A program made the translations under genes and the position numbers. A DNA stretch of 64,000 nucleotides from Vibrio scophthalmi LMG 19158 (GTDB taxonomy: Bacteria; Pseudomonadota; Gammaproteobacteria; Enterobacterales; Vibrionaceae), in contig NZ_AFWE01000175.1 in assembly GCF_000222585.1 (NCBI RefSeq), positions 37,055-101,054 on the forward strand. The letters are read 5' to 3'. A model generated the notes under the pieces. That model did no database searches, was not told where the DNA came from, and worked only from the letters and a program-made list of their open reading frames with translations. Shown here piece by piece: positions 17,911 to 27,220 of this stretch; the stretch's first letter is position 1; each line of letters begins with the position of its first letter.

Positions 17911-18777
17911 TTACTCGATATTCTGGATCTGTTCGCGCATCTGTTCGATTAGAACTTTTAGTTCAACACCTGATGCGGTGATATCAGTGCTGATTGATTT
18001 TGACGCTAGCGTGTTTGATTCACGGTTGAACTCTTGCATCATGAAGTCCAGTTTACGGCCACAAGCGCCGCCTTTCTTCATTACAGCCAAAGTCTCTTTT
18101 ACGTGAGAATCTAGGCGATCCAACTCTTCCGCCACATCTGATTTTTGCGCCAGTAAGATCAGCTCTTGTTCAACGCGTGAGCCATCAAGATCAACTTTCG
18201 CATCTTCAAATTTACCCAGTAGGCGCTCACGTTGCCACACAAGAATTTCAGGCATGCGCGCACGTACTTTCACTACTTCATCAGTGATGGCGGTTAAACG
18301 CTGCTCGATCAGCGCTTTCATGTTGTCGCCTTCACGGCCACGCGCTTCGATAAACTCGTTGATGGCATCATCAAAGCCAGCAAGAAGGTCTTTGTTTACG
18401 CTGTCCATGTCTTGCTCTGGGGTTTCCATTACACCAGACCACTGCATGACTTGGAATGGGTTAATACGGCTGTCATCACCGGTTAATGCCATCACTTGCT
18501 TTGCTGCATTGATTACTTGTTTGGCTAGCGTTTCGTTGATGGTCAGATCGCCTTGCGCTGCAGGGTTTGCTTCAAAACGTAGGTGACACTCTACTTTACC
18601 GCGCGCTAGACGTTTGCGAAAACGGTCGCGTAGAATTGGCTCAAGGCCACGGAACTGTTCTGGTAGGCGGAAGTAGGTTTCAAGGTAGCGTTGGTTTACG
18701 CTGCGAATTTCCCATACTGCGGTGCCCCAGTCGCCTTTCACTTCTTTACGGGCATAAGCTGTCATGCTGTAGATCAT
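17911..18777 (-). CDS. yicC: YicC family endoribonuclease
   Basis: YicC-type proteins are metal-dependent endoribonucleases; the E. coli member cleaves some small RNAs. The N-terminus MIYSMTAYARKEV and the C-terminal SKSISTDITASGVELKVLIEQMREQIQNIE region are the two conserved blocks. The length is 288 residues, as usual. It is divergent from rph, as in E. coli, with a 196-base gap. Its 3' end meets pdxY across a shared terminator. Confidence 0.93.
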   Translation of the reverse strand: MIYSMTAYARKEVKGDWGTAVWEIRSVNQRYLETYFRLPEQFRGLEPILRDRFRKRLARGKVECHLRFEANPAAQGDLTINETLAKQVINAAKQVMALTGDDSRINPFQVMQWSGVMETPEQDMDSVNKDLLAGFDDAINEFIEARGREGDNMKALIEQRLTAITDEVVKVRARMPEILVWQRERLLGKFEDAKVDLDGSRVEQELILLAQKSDVAEELDRLDSHVKETLAVMKKGGACGRKLDFMMQEFNRESNTLASKSISTDITASGVELKVLIEQMREQIQNIE

Positions 18778-18973
18778 CGAATTTTCCTGTCTTATATATG
18801 CTGAAAATTAACCCTGAGATAGTAGCACAGTTGGCGTAGCAATCTTGCGGTCTATTATTGCTTTATGAGGATGAGAGGGATTTGAGCATGTAGCTTTACT
18901 CGCCAGTCCCACTCTTTTCCGCTATAATCTTGCCCCAACCAAACGTTTCCCCTGCTTATTAAGGTACATGCCC

Positions 18974-19690
18974 ATGCGTCCAAATGACCGCAAGGCGGAT
19001 CAAATTCGCCCAATCAAAATTACTCGTAACTATACTGCGTATGCAGAAGGCTCTGTACTCGTAGAGTTCGGTAACACCAAGGTTCTTTGTAACGCTTCTA
19101 TTGAAGAAAACGTACCGCATTGGATGAAAGGCAAGGGTAAAGGCTGGGTAACGGCTGAATATGGCATGCTGCCACGTGCAACGCATACGCGTAACCGTCG
19201 TGAAGCGGCAAGCGGTAAACAGGGCGGCCGTACCATGGAAATTCAACGCCTGATCGCGCGCAGCTTGCGTGCTGTGGTTGACCTAAAAGCGATGGGCGAG
19301 TTTATGATCACAGTTGACTGTGATGTTATCCAAGCAGATGGCGGTACACGTACTGCGTCTATCTCTGGTGCAAGTGTTGCGCTAGCAGATGCATTCCAAC
19401 ACCTGATTGAAAAAGGCAAGTTGAAGAAAAACCCAATGAAAGGCCATGTTGCGGCGGTTTCAGTGGGTCTGCTGGGTGATGACGTGTTGTGTGATCTTGA
19501 GTACGTTGAAGATTCAGCGGCAGACACTGATATGAACGTAGTGATGACCGAAGATGGTCGCATGATCGAAGTGCAAGGCACGGCAGAAGGCGAACCGTTC
19601 ACTCATCTACAATTGCTGGCGCTATTAGAGTCGGCAACCAAAGGTGTGGCAGATATTGTCGCGGCGCAGAAGGCGGCGTTGGCAGAATAA
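18974..19690 (+). CDS. rph: Ribonuclease PH
   Basis: RNase PH trims nucleotides from the 3' end of tRNA precursors by phosphorolysis and works as a hexamer. The conserved N-terminus [28 protein letters not shown] and the metal-binding region [14 protein letters not shown] are all present. The protein looks intact at 238 residues, unlike the frameshifted K-12 copy. The ATG at 18974 is preferred over 18968 because AAGG at 18961 is spaced nine bases from it and family members begin MRP. TATAAT at 18923 is a likely -10 box. It precedes pyrE. Confidence 0.95.
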   Translation: MRPNDRKADQIRPIKITRNYTAYAEGSVLVEFGNTKVLCNASIEENVPHWMKGKGKGWVTAEYGMLPRATHTRNRREAASGKQGGRTMEIQRLIARSLRAVVDLKAMGEFMITVDCDVIQADGGTRTASISGASVALADAFQHLIEKGKLKKNPMKGHVAAVSVGLLGDDVLCDLEYVEDSAADTDMNVVMTEDGRMIEVQGTAEGEPFTHLQLLALLESATKGVADIVAAQKAALAE

Positions 19691-19698
19691 TCATTTTA

Positions 19699-19725
19699 TA
19701 GCTTCCTTTCGGAGGCTATTTTTTT
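19699..19725 (+). terminator. Rho-independent terminator after rph
   Basis: The eight-base stem TAGCTTCC/GGAGGCTA with a TTTC loop is followed by T7. It lies between rph and pyrE and may act as a terminator or attenuator for pyrE. Confidence 0.85.
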
Positions 19726-19735
19726 ATTTTCGTCA

Positions 19736-19840
19736 TAGATGGCATCAATGCGTTGTTAGCGTCGCTTCCTCACCCTAATCACATACTGGAGTATGCTCAT
19801 AGGGATGAGGAATCTTGCTGCCTAGCCTTGAAACCATCTA
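19736..19840. repeat. 105-base palindromic intergenic element between rph and pyrE
   Basis: The ends are TAGATGG and CCATCTA. The two halves pair imperfectly along their whole length, through GTTAGCGTCGC...TTCCTCA and TGAGGAA...GCTGCCTAGCC, around a central ACATACTGGAGTATG. The layout is that of a MITE-like or BIME-like dispersed element. Confidence 0.75.
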
Positions 19841-19908
19841 TTTAGAAAATGTTTCGTTATTGTTTATGAATAGTTTAGAGCACTAGACCTTTATTTAGAG
19901 AGTAAGAG

Positions 19909-20550
19909 ATGAAAGCATACCAGCGTGAATTTATTGAATTTGCATTAGAGAAGGAAGTTTTAAAGTTTGGTGAGTTTACTTTGAAATCAGGCCGTAAGAG
20001 CCCGTATTTCTTTAACGCTGGCCTGTTTAATACTGGCCGTGATTTGGCGCGTTTAGGTCGTTTTTATGCGGCGGCGCTAGCAGACTCTGGTATCGAGTTT
20101 GATGTGTTGTTTGGCCCTGCTTACAAAGGCATTCCAATTGCGACGACGACAGCGGTTGCACTGGCTGATCACCATGATATGGATAAGCCTTACTGCTTTA
20201 ACCGTAAAGAAGCCAAAGATCACGGTGAAGGTGGCAACCTAGTCGGTAGCGCACTTGAAGGCCGCATTATGTTGGTGGACGATGTGATCACAGCAGGTAC
20301 GGCGATTCGTGAATCAATGGAAATCATTCAAGCGAATGGCGCCGACCTTGCGGGCGTATTGGTTGCGATTGACCGTCAAGAGAAAGGCAAAGGTGAGTTG
20401 TCTGCGATTCAAGAAGTGGAGCGTGATTTTAACTGTGAAATCATCTCAATTGTGAGCTTGATCGATCTGATCACTTACCTTGAAGAAAAAGGCACCAGTG
20501 CAGAGCATCTAGAAGCTGTCAAAGCGTACCGCGCACAATACGGCATCTAA
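19909..20550 (+). CDS. pyrE: Orotate phosphoribosyltransferase PyrE
   Basis: PyrE joins orotate and PRPP to make OMP in pyrimidine synthesis. The PRPP loop is [16 protein letters not shown] (about residues 121-136). [16 protein letters not shown] near residue 25 and the flexible loop [13 protein letters not shown] carry catalytic residues. The length of 213 matches E. coli. It follows rph across 218 bases holding a terminator and a 105-base palindrome; in E. coli the same spacing region contains the UTP-sensitive attenuator. Confidence 0.96.
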   Translation: MKAYQREFIEFALEKEVLKFGEFTLKSGRKSPYFFNAGLFNTGRDLARLGRFYAAALADSGIEFDVLFGPAYKGIPIATTTAVALADHHDMDKPYCFNRKEAKDHGEGGNLVGSALEGRIMLVDDVITAGTAIRESMEIIQANGADLAGVLVAIDRQEKGKGELSAIQEVERDFNCEIISIVSLIDLITYLEEKGTSAEHLEAVKAYRAQYGI

Positions 20551-20700
20551 TAGCAAATTTTTTAAGCGAGATTTGCTACTACGTTCGTTGCTCACTGTTG
20601 CAAGTGACGGCCAATGAGAGCGTTGTTCATGGCTCATCGTCCATTGGTCATCCTAGAGAGCAGGAACGACGAGTCGGGGATCTGGTTTGATTAAAAAAGA

Positions 20701-20734
20701 AAAGGGGCTGATGGATATCCATCAGGCCCTTTTT
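20701..20734. terminator. Bidirectional terminator between pyrE and lpxL
   Basis: AAAGGGGCTGATGG pairs with CCATCAGGCCCTTT with one mismatch, with T-rich flank to the right and A-rich flank to the left. The 150 bases before it (20551-20700) contain imperfect inverted repeats but no gene. Confidence 0.85.
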
Positions 20735-20786
20735 GTTTTTTTGCTGTCGTATATTGTTTCGATGCTGCTTACTGTGTTGATAGTGC

Positions 20787-21737
20787 TTACTGATAGCGAC
20801 AGGCTTTCTTCTTGCTTTGGTCTGCCATGGTTTTGAAACGCTTGTGTAGCCACATCCATTGCGATGGTGCGCGTAGGATAATCATCTCGACGTATTTGTT
20901 CATGTATGCCGCCGCGGCTGTTTCGTCTTTTTGTGGGTAATCTTGTTCGATAGAGATATCGGCAATGATTTCATATTTACCTTTCTCGTTTCTAAACCCA
21001 GAACCCGGGATGATTTTGCATTTGCTGGTGTAGGCAAGAATGCTGGTGCCAGTGGTGGTACAGGCATCTTCTACGGCAAAAAATGGCACGAAGACGGATT
21101 TGTTACGACCATAGTCATGGTCAGGTAAATAGAAGAGATGTTCACCATCGCGCAAGACACGAATCATCTGTTTGATGTCTTTGCGATCAATCAGTTTATT
21201 ACCATTGTGGGTGCGGCCCCAATATTGGATGAAGTTGTAAGCGGGGTTATTGTGTGGGCGAAAAACGCCGTAGCCACCTAAGCCCATTACGCCTAATGCG
21301 CGAGCCGTGATCTCTAAGTTGAGCGCGTGTACGCAGCACAGCAGAACGCCTTGTTTTTCAGCGGTGTATTGGCGTAGCAGTTGAGTGTCTTTATCGACAA
21401 TGATGCGCTTGAATCGCCATGTTGGCCAAAACCAAGTAATGCCGGTTTCAATTAAGGCGAGGCCGGTATTTTTGAAGTTGTCTTCGACGATGGCTTGGCG
21501 CTCTTGCTCGCTCTTTTGTGGAAAAGCGAGCTCAAGATTGCGTTGCGTGATATGAACTCTGCTTTTGCCATATTTCATACCGATGTGGCCGATAAATCGA
21601 CCAAAGCGATAGAGCAGTGAGTAAGGAAGTATATTGACGATGATGGCTAAACATCCAAACCCCAACCAAACACCCCAATTGCGCGGGTGTAATAGTGATA
21701 AAGAAAAGGTTGGCTTGGCGTATTTATCGTTACTCAT
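20787..21737 (-). CDS. lpxL: Lipid A acyltransferase, LpxL/LpxM family
   Basis: The enzyme adds a secondary acyl chain to Kdo2-lipid IVA at the inner membrane. A hydrophobic segment at about 24-42 anchors it. The HX4(D/E) catalytic motif is present as HALNLE, and RGR/HNGNKLIDRKDIKQMIRVL and LPDHDYG belong to the substrate site. At 316 residues it is normal. Vibrios carry several such enzymes with different acyl specificity; the gene next to slmA is usually called LpxL, but an LpxN-like 3-hydroxyacyl role cannot be excluded. A second family member lies at 39688-40677. Confidence 0.82.
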   Translation of the reverse strand: MSNDKYAKPTFSLSLLHPRNWGVWLGFGCLAIIVNILPYSLLYRFGRFIGHIGMKYGKSRVHITQRNLELAFPQKSEQERQAIVEDNFKNTGLALIETGITWFWPTWRFKRIIVDKDTQLLRQYTAEKQGVLLCCVHALNLEITARALGVMGLGGYGVFRPHNNPAYNFIQYWGRTHNGNKLIDRKDIKQMIRVLRDGEHLFYLPDHDYGRNKSVFVPFFAVEDACTTTGTSILAYTSKCKIIPGSGFRNEKGKYEIIADISIEQDYPQKDETAAAAYMNKYVEMIILRAPSQWMWLHKRFKTMADQSKKKACRYQ

Positions 21738-21794
21738 AAGTCACTATCCCAAACAGAGTTGCATGTTTAGATTTGAATAATTGATGGCTACCCG

Positions 21795-22385
21795 TTACTC
21801 AATTTGATTTTTTAGCAGGGCCCAGTATTCATCAAAGTTAGCGGTCGGTTGATATTTAAAGTCAGAACGCACGAAGCGATTGAGGCTGCCTTCTACCTGA
21901 CCTAGCAATTGCGCGGCGAGGATGCTTTCATCCACCGGGAACGATTTGCCTTCACGTAGTTTACGCTCACGCAGAATCTGACGCAAAGAGGTTTCAATTC
22001 GCTCGAATAACTGGTTAATACGCTCACGTAGACGCTCATTTTCAAACATCAGCGCGTGACCAGAGAGAATACGGGTAAGGCCCGGGTTACGCTCAGCAAA
22101 GGCGAGTATTAATTGTAGCACCAAGCGAATGCGTGTAAGGGTGTCTTTTTCTTCATCTAAAATGCGGTTGATGCGCGACATTAAAGACTCTTCGATAAAT
22201 TCGATCAAGCCTTCAAACATGCGTGCTTTACTTGGGAAGTGTCGGTAAAGCGCTGCTTCAGAAACGCCAACTTGTTTCGCCAGTTTTGCAGTTGTAATAC
22301 GAGAGGCACCCTCGTTAGATTCCAACATTTGTGCCAACGCTTGTAAGATCTCTTCTCGGCGATTGGTTTTTCTTGTTACAGCCAT
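21795..22385 (-). CDS. slmA: Nucleoid occlusion factor SlmA
   Basis: SlmA binds specific DNA sites around the chromosome and blocks FtsZ assembly over the nucleoid; in V. cholerae it also helps activate chitobiose genes. The TetR-type helix-turn-helix is [24 protein letters not shown] split across residues 30-53, followed by the all-helical dimer domain ending [12 protein letters not shown]. The start is ATG at 22385 ([11 protein letters not shown]), giving 196 residues. It lies between coaBC and lpxL on the same strand; no dut gene is present here. Confidence 0.95.
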   Translation of the reverse strand: MAVTRKTNRREEILQALAQMLESNEGASRITTAKLAKQVGVSEAALYRHFPSKARMFEGLIEFIEESLMSRINRILDEEKDTLTRIRLVLQLILAFAERNPGLTRILSGHALMFENERLRERINQLFERIETSLRQILRERKLREGKSFPVDESILAAQLLGQVEGSLNRFVRSDFKYQPTANFDEYWALLKNQIE

Positions 22386-22499
22386 CAACGCTTCCTTTTA
22401 TTACCACTTATTTAGCAAAGAAATGTTCACCCTACTTCCTACTTAAGCAAAGCAGGATCAAAGCAGGGTGATTAGCTCAAAAAAATTAAGAATTTCAGA

Positions 22500-23699
22500 T
22501 TACAGTTTATCGGCAATCATCTGCAAAATTTGCTGCGCAATCTGTTGTTTTGATGCAAGAGTAAGTGATTGCTCACCCTCTTTCCAGTATACGGTAATGG
22601 CATTATCGTTACTATTGAACCCTTGCCCAGCAAGCGAGACATCATTCGCACAGATCATATCGAGATTCTTACGCTCAAGTTTGCTTAGTGCGTACTGTTT
22701 TACGTTTTGCGTTTCCGCAGCAAAGCCGACGGTAAATGGGCGATTTTCTGTCATGGCGGCGACGCTAGCCACGATGTCAGGGTTCTTGATCATCTTCACC
22801 GTCATCGCATCATTATCTGCCGTTTTCTTCAACTTATTGTCGGCTACGGTTTCTGGGCGATAATCGGCGACTGCTGCACAGCTAATGAAGACATCACTTT
22901 GCTGGGCGTGATTCATCACCGCTTGGTGCATATCCAAAGCGCTTTCAACGTTCACGCGTTGGCAGCCTTGTGGGGTAGCTAATGCCACCGGGCCGCTGAC
23001 AAGTGTTACATCCGCGCCCAGTTTTTGTGCCATGTCAGCCAAGGCGAACCCCATCTTGCCTGAGCTGTGGTTACTGATATAGCGCACAGGATCGATCGCT
23101 TCACGAGTAGGGCCTGCGGTGATCAGAATCGATTTGCCTTTGAGTGGCTTATCGGCAAAAAATTGCTCACACAAACCGACTAATTGCATTGGCTCTAACA
23201 TGCGGCCTGGGCCGACATCGCCACAGGCTTGCTCGCCAGCTGCGGGTCCCCAGATGTGCATGCCACGACGACTTAACGTCGCAATGTTCTCTTGAGTGGC
23301 TAAATTCAGGTACATCTGCTGATTCATCGCAGGAGAGACAGCAATCGGTGCATCGCTAGCAAGTACTAACGTTGTCAGCAGATCATTCCCCATGCCAGCG
23401 GCCATACGGGCAATTAGATCTGCCGTTGCAGGAGCAAGTAGCACCAAATCCGCCCATTTAGCCAGCTCGATATGGCCCATTGACGCTTCTGCTGCGGGAT
23501 CTAATAAGCTATCAGAGACAGGTCTGCCCGAAACGGCTTGCATGGTGAGCGGGGTAATGAACTCTTTGGCTGCGTGCGTCATTACGACTTGCACTTGTGC
23601 GCCACGCTCAATCAGGCGACGGGTTAACTCGGCACATTTATAAGCCGCAATACCGCCACTAATACCAAGTAGGATTTTTTTTCCTGCGAGTGTTTGCAT
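22500..23699 (-). CDS. coaBC: Bifunctional phosphopantothenoylcysteine decarboxylase / phosphopantothenate-cysteine ligase CoaBC
   Basis: CoaBC performs two central steps of coenzyme A synthesis: joining cysteine to phosphopantothenate (CTP-dependent) and decarboxylating the product (FMN-dependent). The N-terminal CoaC domain shows the active His76, PAMNQQMY and the catalytic Cys159 in [10 protein letters not shown]. The CoaB domain starts near residue 185 and includes [21 protein letters not shown] and the lysine-rich DNKLKKT loop. At 399 residues it is normal. It is transcribed toward slmA with a 114-base gap. Confidence 0.96.
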   Translation of the reverse strand: MQTLAGKKILLGISGGIAAYKCAELTRRLIERGAQVQVVMTHAAKEFITPLTMQAVSGRPVSDSLLDPAAEASMGHIELAKWADLVLLAPATADLIARMAAGMGNDLLTTLVLASDAPIAVSPAMNQQMYLNLATQENIATLSRRGMHIWGPAAGEQACGDVGPGRMLEPMQLVGLCEQFFADKPLKGKSILITAGPTREAIDPVRYISNHSSGKMGFALADMAQKLGADVTLVSGPVALATPQGCQRVNVESALDMHQAVMNHAQQSDVFISCAAVADYRPETVADNKLKKTADNDAMTVKMIKNPDIVASVAAMTENRPFTVGFAAETQNVKQYALSKLERKNLDMICANDVSLAGQGFNSNDNAITVYWKEGEQSLTLASKQQIAQQILQMIADKL

Positions 23700-23937
23700 G
23701 TTTGAATCTCCAAATTTCTGCTGCCGATAATATCACAACCGCCGATGGGATTAAGTGTGATGACCTCCGCCGAAACAAACCTAAGTCAAACTAGTGAACA
23801 ATAGTTCACCTAACTAGTACTAATTCGTTACTTACTTCACAGATAAAAAATAGAGTTAACGCAATATAAAAAGTATGTGAACCAATCAGATAACTTGCAT
23901 GATTGGGGCGGGGGCACACAAAAGACAGGTAAAGAAT

Positions 23938-25617
23938 ATGGGATTTTCGCTTAAGAGCCGCAGTAAGTTGACACTGGTTACCATCATTCCATTGGTATTG
24001 ATCACCACCTTGATTACGATGGTTTATTACTTCAACGGTTTAAAAAGCCTCGATAGTCAGCTGACCACTTATCGCCAAGAGCTTATCGAAGTAAAAAAAA
24101 GTGAACTGAAAGCGTTTCTGATGATGGGTGTGACGGCAATTAAACCGCTCTATGACACCGATGTTGATGGTCAAAATAAGCAGCAAGCCAAAGAGATTCT
24201 CAAAGCGATGCGCTTTGAAAGTGATGGTTACTTTTTTGCTTATGATTCACAAGGGGTTAATACCTTACATGCCATTAAGCCAGAGCTTGAAGGCAAGAAC
24301 CTTATGGGGATGAAAGATGAAAACGGCGTCGGCGTGATTTCAGGTTTGATTGATGCGTCTAAAAATGGCGATGGTTTCCTCTATTTCTCATGGCATAAAC
24401 CAACGATTGACGCTCAAGCACCGAAGCTCGGTTATGCCGAATATCTCAAAAAATGGGATTGGGTGTTGGGAACCGGTATCTATATTGATGATATCGATCT
24501 TCAAGTCGCCGCGTATCGTGAATCACGCATGCAAGCACTCAACTCGCAGACTTTTTCTGCCATCGTATTATCCTTTATTAGTTTGTTGATTACTTGCGCC
24601 GTGATAAGCGTGGTCATTTCTCGTGGTGTGAGACCGCTACAACACATAGCGGAATCACTGAAAGATGTTGCAGCGGGTGAAGGTAACTTAGCGGCGCGTT
24701 TAAAAGTTGAAAGTCAGGATGAAGTGGGAGAAGTGGCGCAGGCCTTTAATGACTTCATGGATAAACTCCACCCGCTTATTTCTGATATTCGTGGTAGTGC
24801 CGGTTCGGTAAAAGCGGCTGCAGGGCAATTGGATGGGCAAACGAGCCAAGCAAGTGGACAAATGCAGCGCCACTGCCTAGAAACCGATAAGGTCGTCACT
24901 GCGGTAACCGAGATGAGCATGACGGCCAAAGAAGTGGCCAGTAATACCAATGCCACTGCACAAGCTATTGATGATGCCAATGATCAGATATCAGATGCCC
25001 AACAAGAAGTGAACCACGCGATTGAAGGCATCAACCAATTAGTCAAAGACGTTAACCTCACATCAGAAGCCGTTTCAGACTTAAGTGCGCAAACAGAGCA
25101 AATCACCAAGGTGTTACAAGTGATTGGTGAAATTGCAGAGCAAACGAACTTGTTGGCACTGAATGCGGCGATTGAAGCGGCGCGAGCTGGCGAGCAAGGC
25201 CGTGGGTTTGCCGTCGTGGCCGATGAGGTGCGTTCGCTGGCGAGCCGCACGCAAAACAGCACCCATGAGATTGGCGATATGTTGAAACTGCTCCAAAGTG
25301 GCGTTTCGCGTGCGGTGACGACCATGGCAACCAGTCAACAACGTGGTGAGCAAACGGCGCAGGAGTCTAATCAGATCCAAGATACGTTGGCGGCGGTGCA
25401 GTTTTCAGTATCCACTATTCGTGATATGGGGCTACAAACGGCTTCTGCGGCGGAAGAGCAAAGCGCAGTAGCGGAAGAGATTAATCGCAACTTGGTTGAG
25501 ATTCAGCACATCGTCAATGAAATTAATCAAACTCTACAGCAGTCGGAGTCGATCAGTTCTCAATTGACCAGCTCGGGCGATGAGATGCATCGCTTAGTTG
25601 GGCACTTCAAACTTTGA
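23938..25617 (+). CDS. Methyl-accepting chemotaxis protein with single Cache (sCache_2) sensor
   Basis: This is a transmembrane receptor that feeds CheA/CheW. A membrane segment at about residues 10-32 is followed by a periplasmic Cache domain (motifs [13 protein letters not shown] and [14 protein letters not shown]), a second membrane segment near 205-227, HAMP, and a long coiled-coil signalling domain. The hairpin tip is [20 protein letters not shown]. The C-terminus has no CheR-tethering pentapeptide. The chosen ATG at 23938 has CAGG upstream and gives 559 residues. The ligand is unknown; sCache_2 receptors often sense small organic acids. The same gene place, between coaBC and radC, is occupied by a receptor in V. 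cholerae. Confidence 0.93.
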   Translation: MGFSLKSRSKLTLVTIIPLVLITTLITMVYYFNGLKSLDSQLTTYRQELIEVKKSELKAFLMMGVTAIKPLYDTDVDGQNKQQAKEILKAMRFESDGYFFAYDSQGVNTLHAIKPELEGKNLMGMKDENGVGVISGLIDASKNGDGFLYFSWHKPTIDAQAPKLGYAEYLKKWDWVLGTGIYIDDIDLQVAAYRESRMQALNSQTFSAIVLSFISLLITCAVISVVISRGVRPLQHIAESLKDVAAGEGNLAARLKVESQDEVGEVAQAFNDFMDKLHPLISDIRGSAGSVKAAAGQLDGQTSQASGQMQRHCLETDKVVTAVTEMSMTAKEVASNTNATAQAIDDANDQISDAQQEVNHAIEGINQLVKDVNLTSEAVSDLSAQTEQITKVLQVIGEIAEQTNLLALNAAIEAARAGEQGRGFAVVADEVRSLASRTQNSTHEIGDMLKLLQSGVSRAVTTMATSQQRGEQTAQESNQIQDTLAAVQFSVSTIRDMGLQTASAAEEQSAVAEEINRNLVEIQHIVNEINQTLQQSESISSQLTSSGDEMHRLVGHFKL

Positions 25618-25738
25618 TGACGCACGCAATTACATCGTTTCGTTATCTCTGATAGGAAAAGCGAAAGCCAATTACCGCTTTCGCTTTTTATTTTGTTCAA
25701 TGACCACTCTGACACACAATCGAGAGTGGCTGAGCATC

Positions 25739-26413
25739 ATGCCGACAAAATGTTTACCCAATAACGTAATGCCGCGTGAAAAACTGCTTTCGCATGGCCC
25801 TGCCTCTTTAACGGATACTGAGTTGCTGGCGATTTTTCTTCGTACCGGCACCCAAGGGATTAATGTGCTGGAGTTGGCGGATCGGCTACTACGTGAGTTT
25901 GGTTCGTTGAGAAGTTTGTTTGCCGCCTCAGAAGAGCAGTTCTGCACTCAGAAAGGGCTGGGCAAAGCAAAGTATGTACAACTGCAAGCCAGTTTGGAGA
26001 TGAGTCAGCGCTATCTTAATGAGACGCTCAAGCGAGGCGATGCCCTGACCAGTCCGCAACAAACTAAGTTATTTTTGTCGAGTTTATTGCGCGATCGCCA
26101 GCGTGAAGGCTTCTATATCTTGTTTCTCGATAGCCAGAATAGAGTGATTCGCGGTGAATTGATGTTTGAAGGCACGATAGATTCCGCCTCGGTTTACCCT
26201 AGAGAGGTGGTTAAGCGCACCTTAGATCATAATGCAGCGGCATTGATTCTGGCGCACAACCATCCCTCAGGCGTGGCTGAGCCCAGCCAATCAGATCGCC
26301 GCATTACCCGCCGATTAAGCGATGCATTGGCTTTAGTCGAGGTGCGAGTATTGGACCATTTTGTGGTAGGGGACGGTGAAGTGGTTTCTTTTGCGGAGCG
26401 CGGGTGGATATGA
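25739..26413 (+). CDS. radC: RadC family JAB/MPN domain protein
   Basis: RadC was once named as a repair protein, but its role is unsettled. The N-terminal helix-hairpin-helix-like part ([19 protein letters not shown]) is followed by the MPN+ metalloprotease-like domain with the JAMM signature His173-x-His175 (HNHPSG) and Asp186, which would bind zinc. The start at 25739 gives 224 residues and the family N-terminus; upstream in-frame codons extend into the end of the receptor gene and lack homology. It is followed by the rpmB promoter region. Confidence 0.93.
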   Translation: MPTKCLPNNVMPREKLLSHGPASLTDTELLAIFLRTGTQGINVLELADRLLREFGSLRSLFAASEEQFCTQKGLGKAKYVQLQASLEMSQRYLNETLKRGDALTSPQQTKLFLSSLLRDRQREGFYILFLDSQNRVIRGELMFEGTIDSASVYPREVVKRTLDHNAAALILAHNHPSGVAEPSQSDRRITRRLSDALALVEVRVLDHFVVGDGEVVSFAERGWI

Positions 26414-26534
26414 ATCACAATTTTAGTTGTGAGTTCGGCTAAATCTAAGTACAATCCATCGACATTTTTTAGACTAAATTCAGCTCTGCTTAAAAAAAGA
26501 TCACAGAAATCTACAAAAAGGATCTGTTCGGGTA

Positions 26535-26563
26535 TTGAGCAATGCTAACCAAGTTAGTATAAT
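26535..26563 (+). promoter_or_regulatory. Sigma-70 promoter of rpmB-rpmG
   Basis: TTGAGC at 26535 and TATAAT at 26558 are separated by 17 bases, followed by a GC-rich start (GCGCGACC) typical of growth-controlled ribosomal promoters. It leaves a leader of about 125 bases. Confidence 0.8.
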
Positions 26564-26694
26564 GCGCGACCTTTGATAGCCTTGTATAGACTTTCTATAG
26601 CGGATCTAAACCTCTATCCTTCTGTTTAAGAAATAGAAGAGGTTCGGCCACCAAGGTTGATATCGAGCTGAAACGATTTTGGAGAAGACATTAT

Positions 26695-26931
26695 ATGTCA
26701 CGAGTATGCCAAGTAACTGGTAAGCGTCCAGTAACGGGTAACAACCGTTCACACGCACGAAATGCTACTAAGCGTCGTTTTCTGCCGAACCTACAAACTC
26801 ATCGTTTCTGGGTAGAGAGCGAAAAACGTTTTGTTAAACTACGCCTTACTGCAAAAGGTATGCGCATTATTGATAAGAAAGGCATCGATGCTGTTCTTGT
26901 TGACATTCGTGCACGTGGCGAAAACGTTTAA
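26695..26931 (+). CDS. rpmB: 50S ribosomal protein L28
   Basis: L28 is a small basic protein of the large subunit. The N-terminus [20 protein letters not shown] and the C-terminal DIRARGENV are characteristic. At 78 residues it matches E. coli. TTTGGAGAAG gives a strong ribosome site. It is the first gene of the rpmB-rpmG unit, 14 bases ahead of rpmG. Confidence 0.98.
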   Translation: MSRVCQVTGKRPVTGNNRSHARNATKRRFLPNLQTHRFWVESEKRFVKLRLTAKGMRIIDKKGIDAVLVDIRARGENV

Positions 26932-26945
26932 GAGGAAAATAGGCA

Positions 26946-27116
26946 ATGGCAAAGAAAGGCGTTCGTGAGAAAATTCGTCTAGTATCATCTGCTGGTACTG
27001 GTCACTTCTACACAACTGACAAGAACAAACGTAACATGCCTGGCAAATTTGAGATCAAGAAATTTGATCCAGTAGTTCGCCAACACGTTATGTACAAAGA
27101 AGGCAAAATCAAGTAA
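26946..27116 (+). CDS. rpmG: 50S ribosomal protein L33 (zinc-free form)
   Basis: This short gene encodes 56 residues, [19 protein letters not shown] onward, ending MYKEGKIK. It has none of the four cysteines of the zinc-ribbon form, so it is the C-minus version, as in E. coli. GAGG lies just upstream, and a strong terminator follows. Confidence 0.97.
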   Translation: MAKKGVREKIRLVSSAGTGHFYTTDKNKRNMPGKFEIKKFDPVVRQHVMYKEGKIK

Positions 27117-27156
27117 TTGATTCTTCTTTGAAGCTTCTACTAGAAGTTTGAACGAT

Positions 27157-27186
27157 AAAACCCAGCTCTCGAGCTGGGTTTTTTAT
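27157..27186 (+). terminator. Rho-independent terminator after rpmG
   Basis: AAAACCCAGCTC pairs perfectly with GAGCTGGGTTTT and is followed by more T residues. Confidence 0.95.
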
Positions 27187-27220
27187 TATATGTACTAAGT
27201 AGTCATAAGGATGGATTGGC

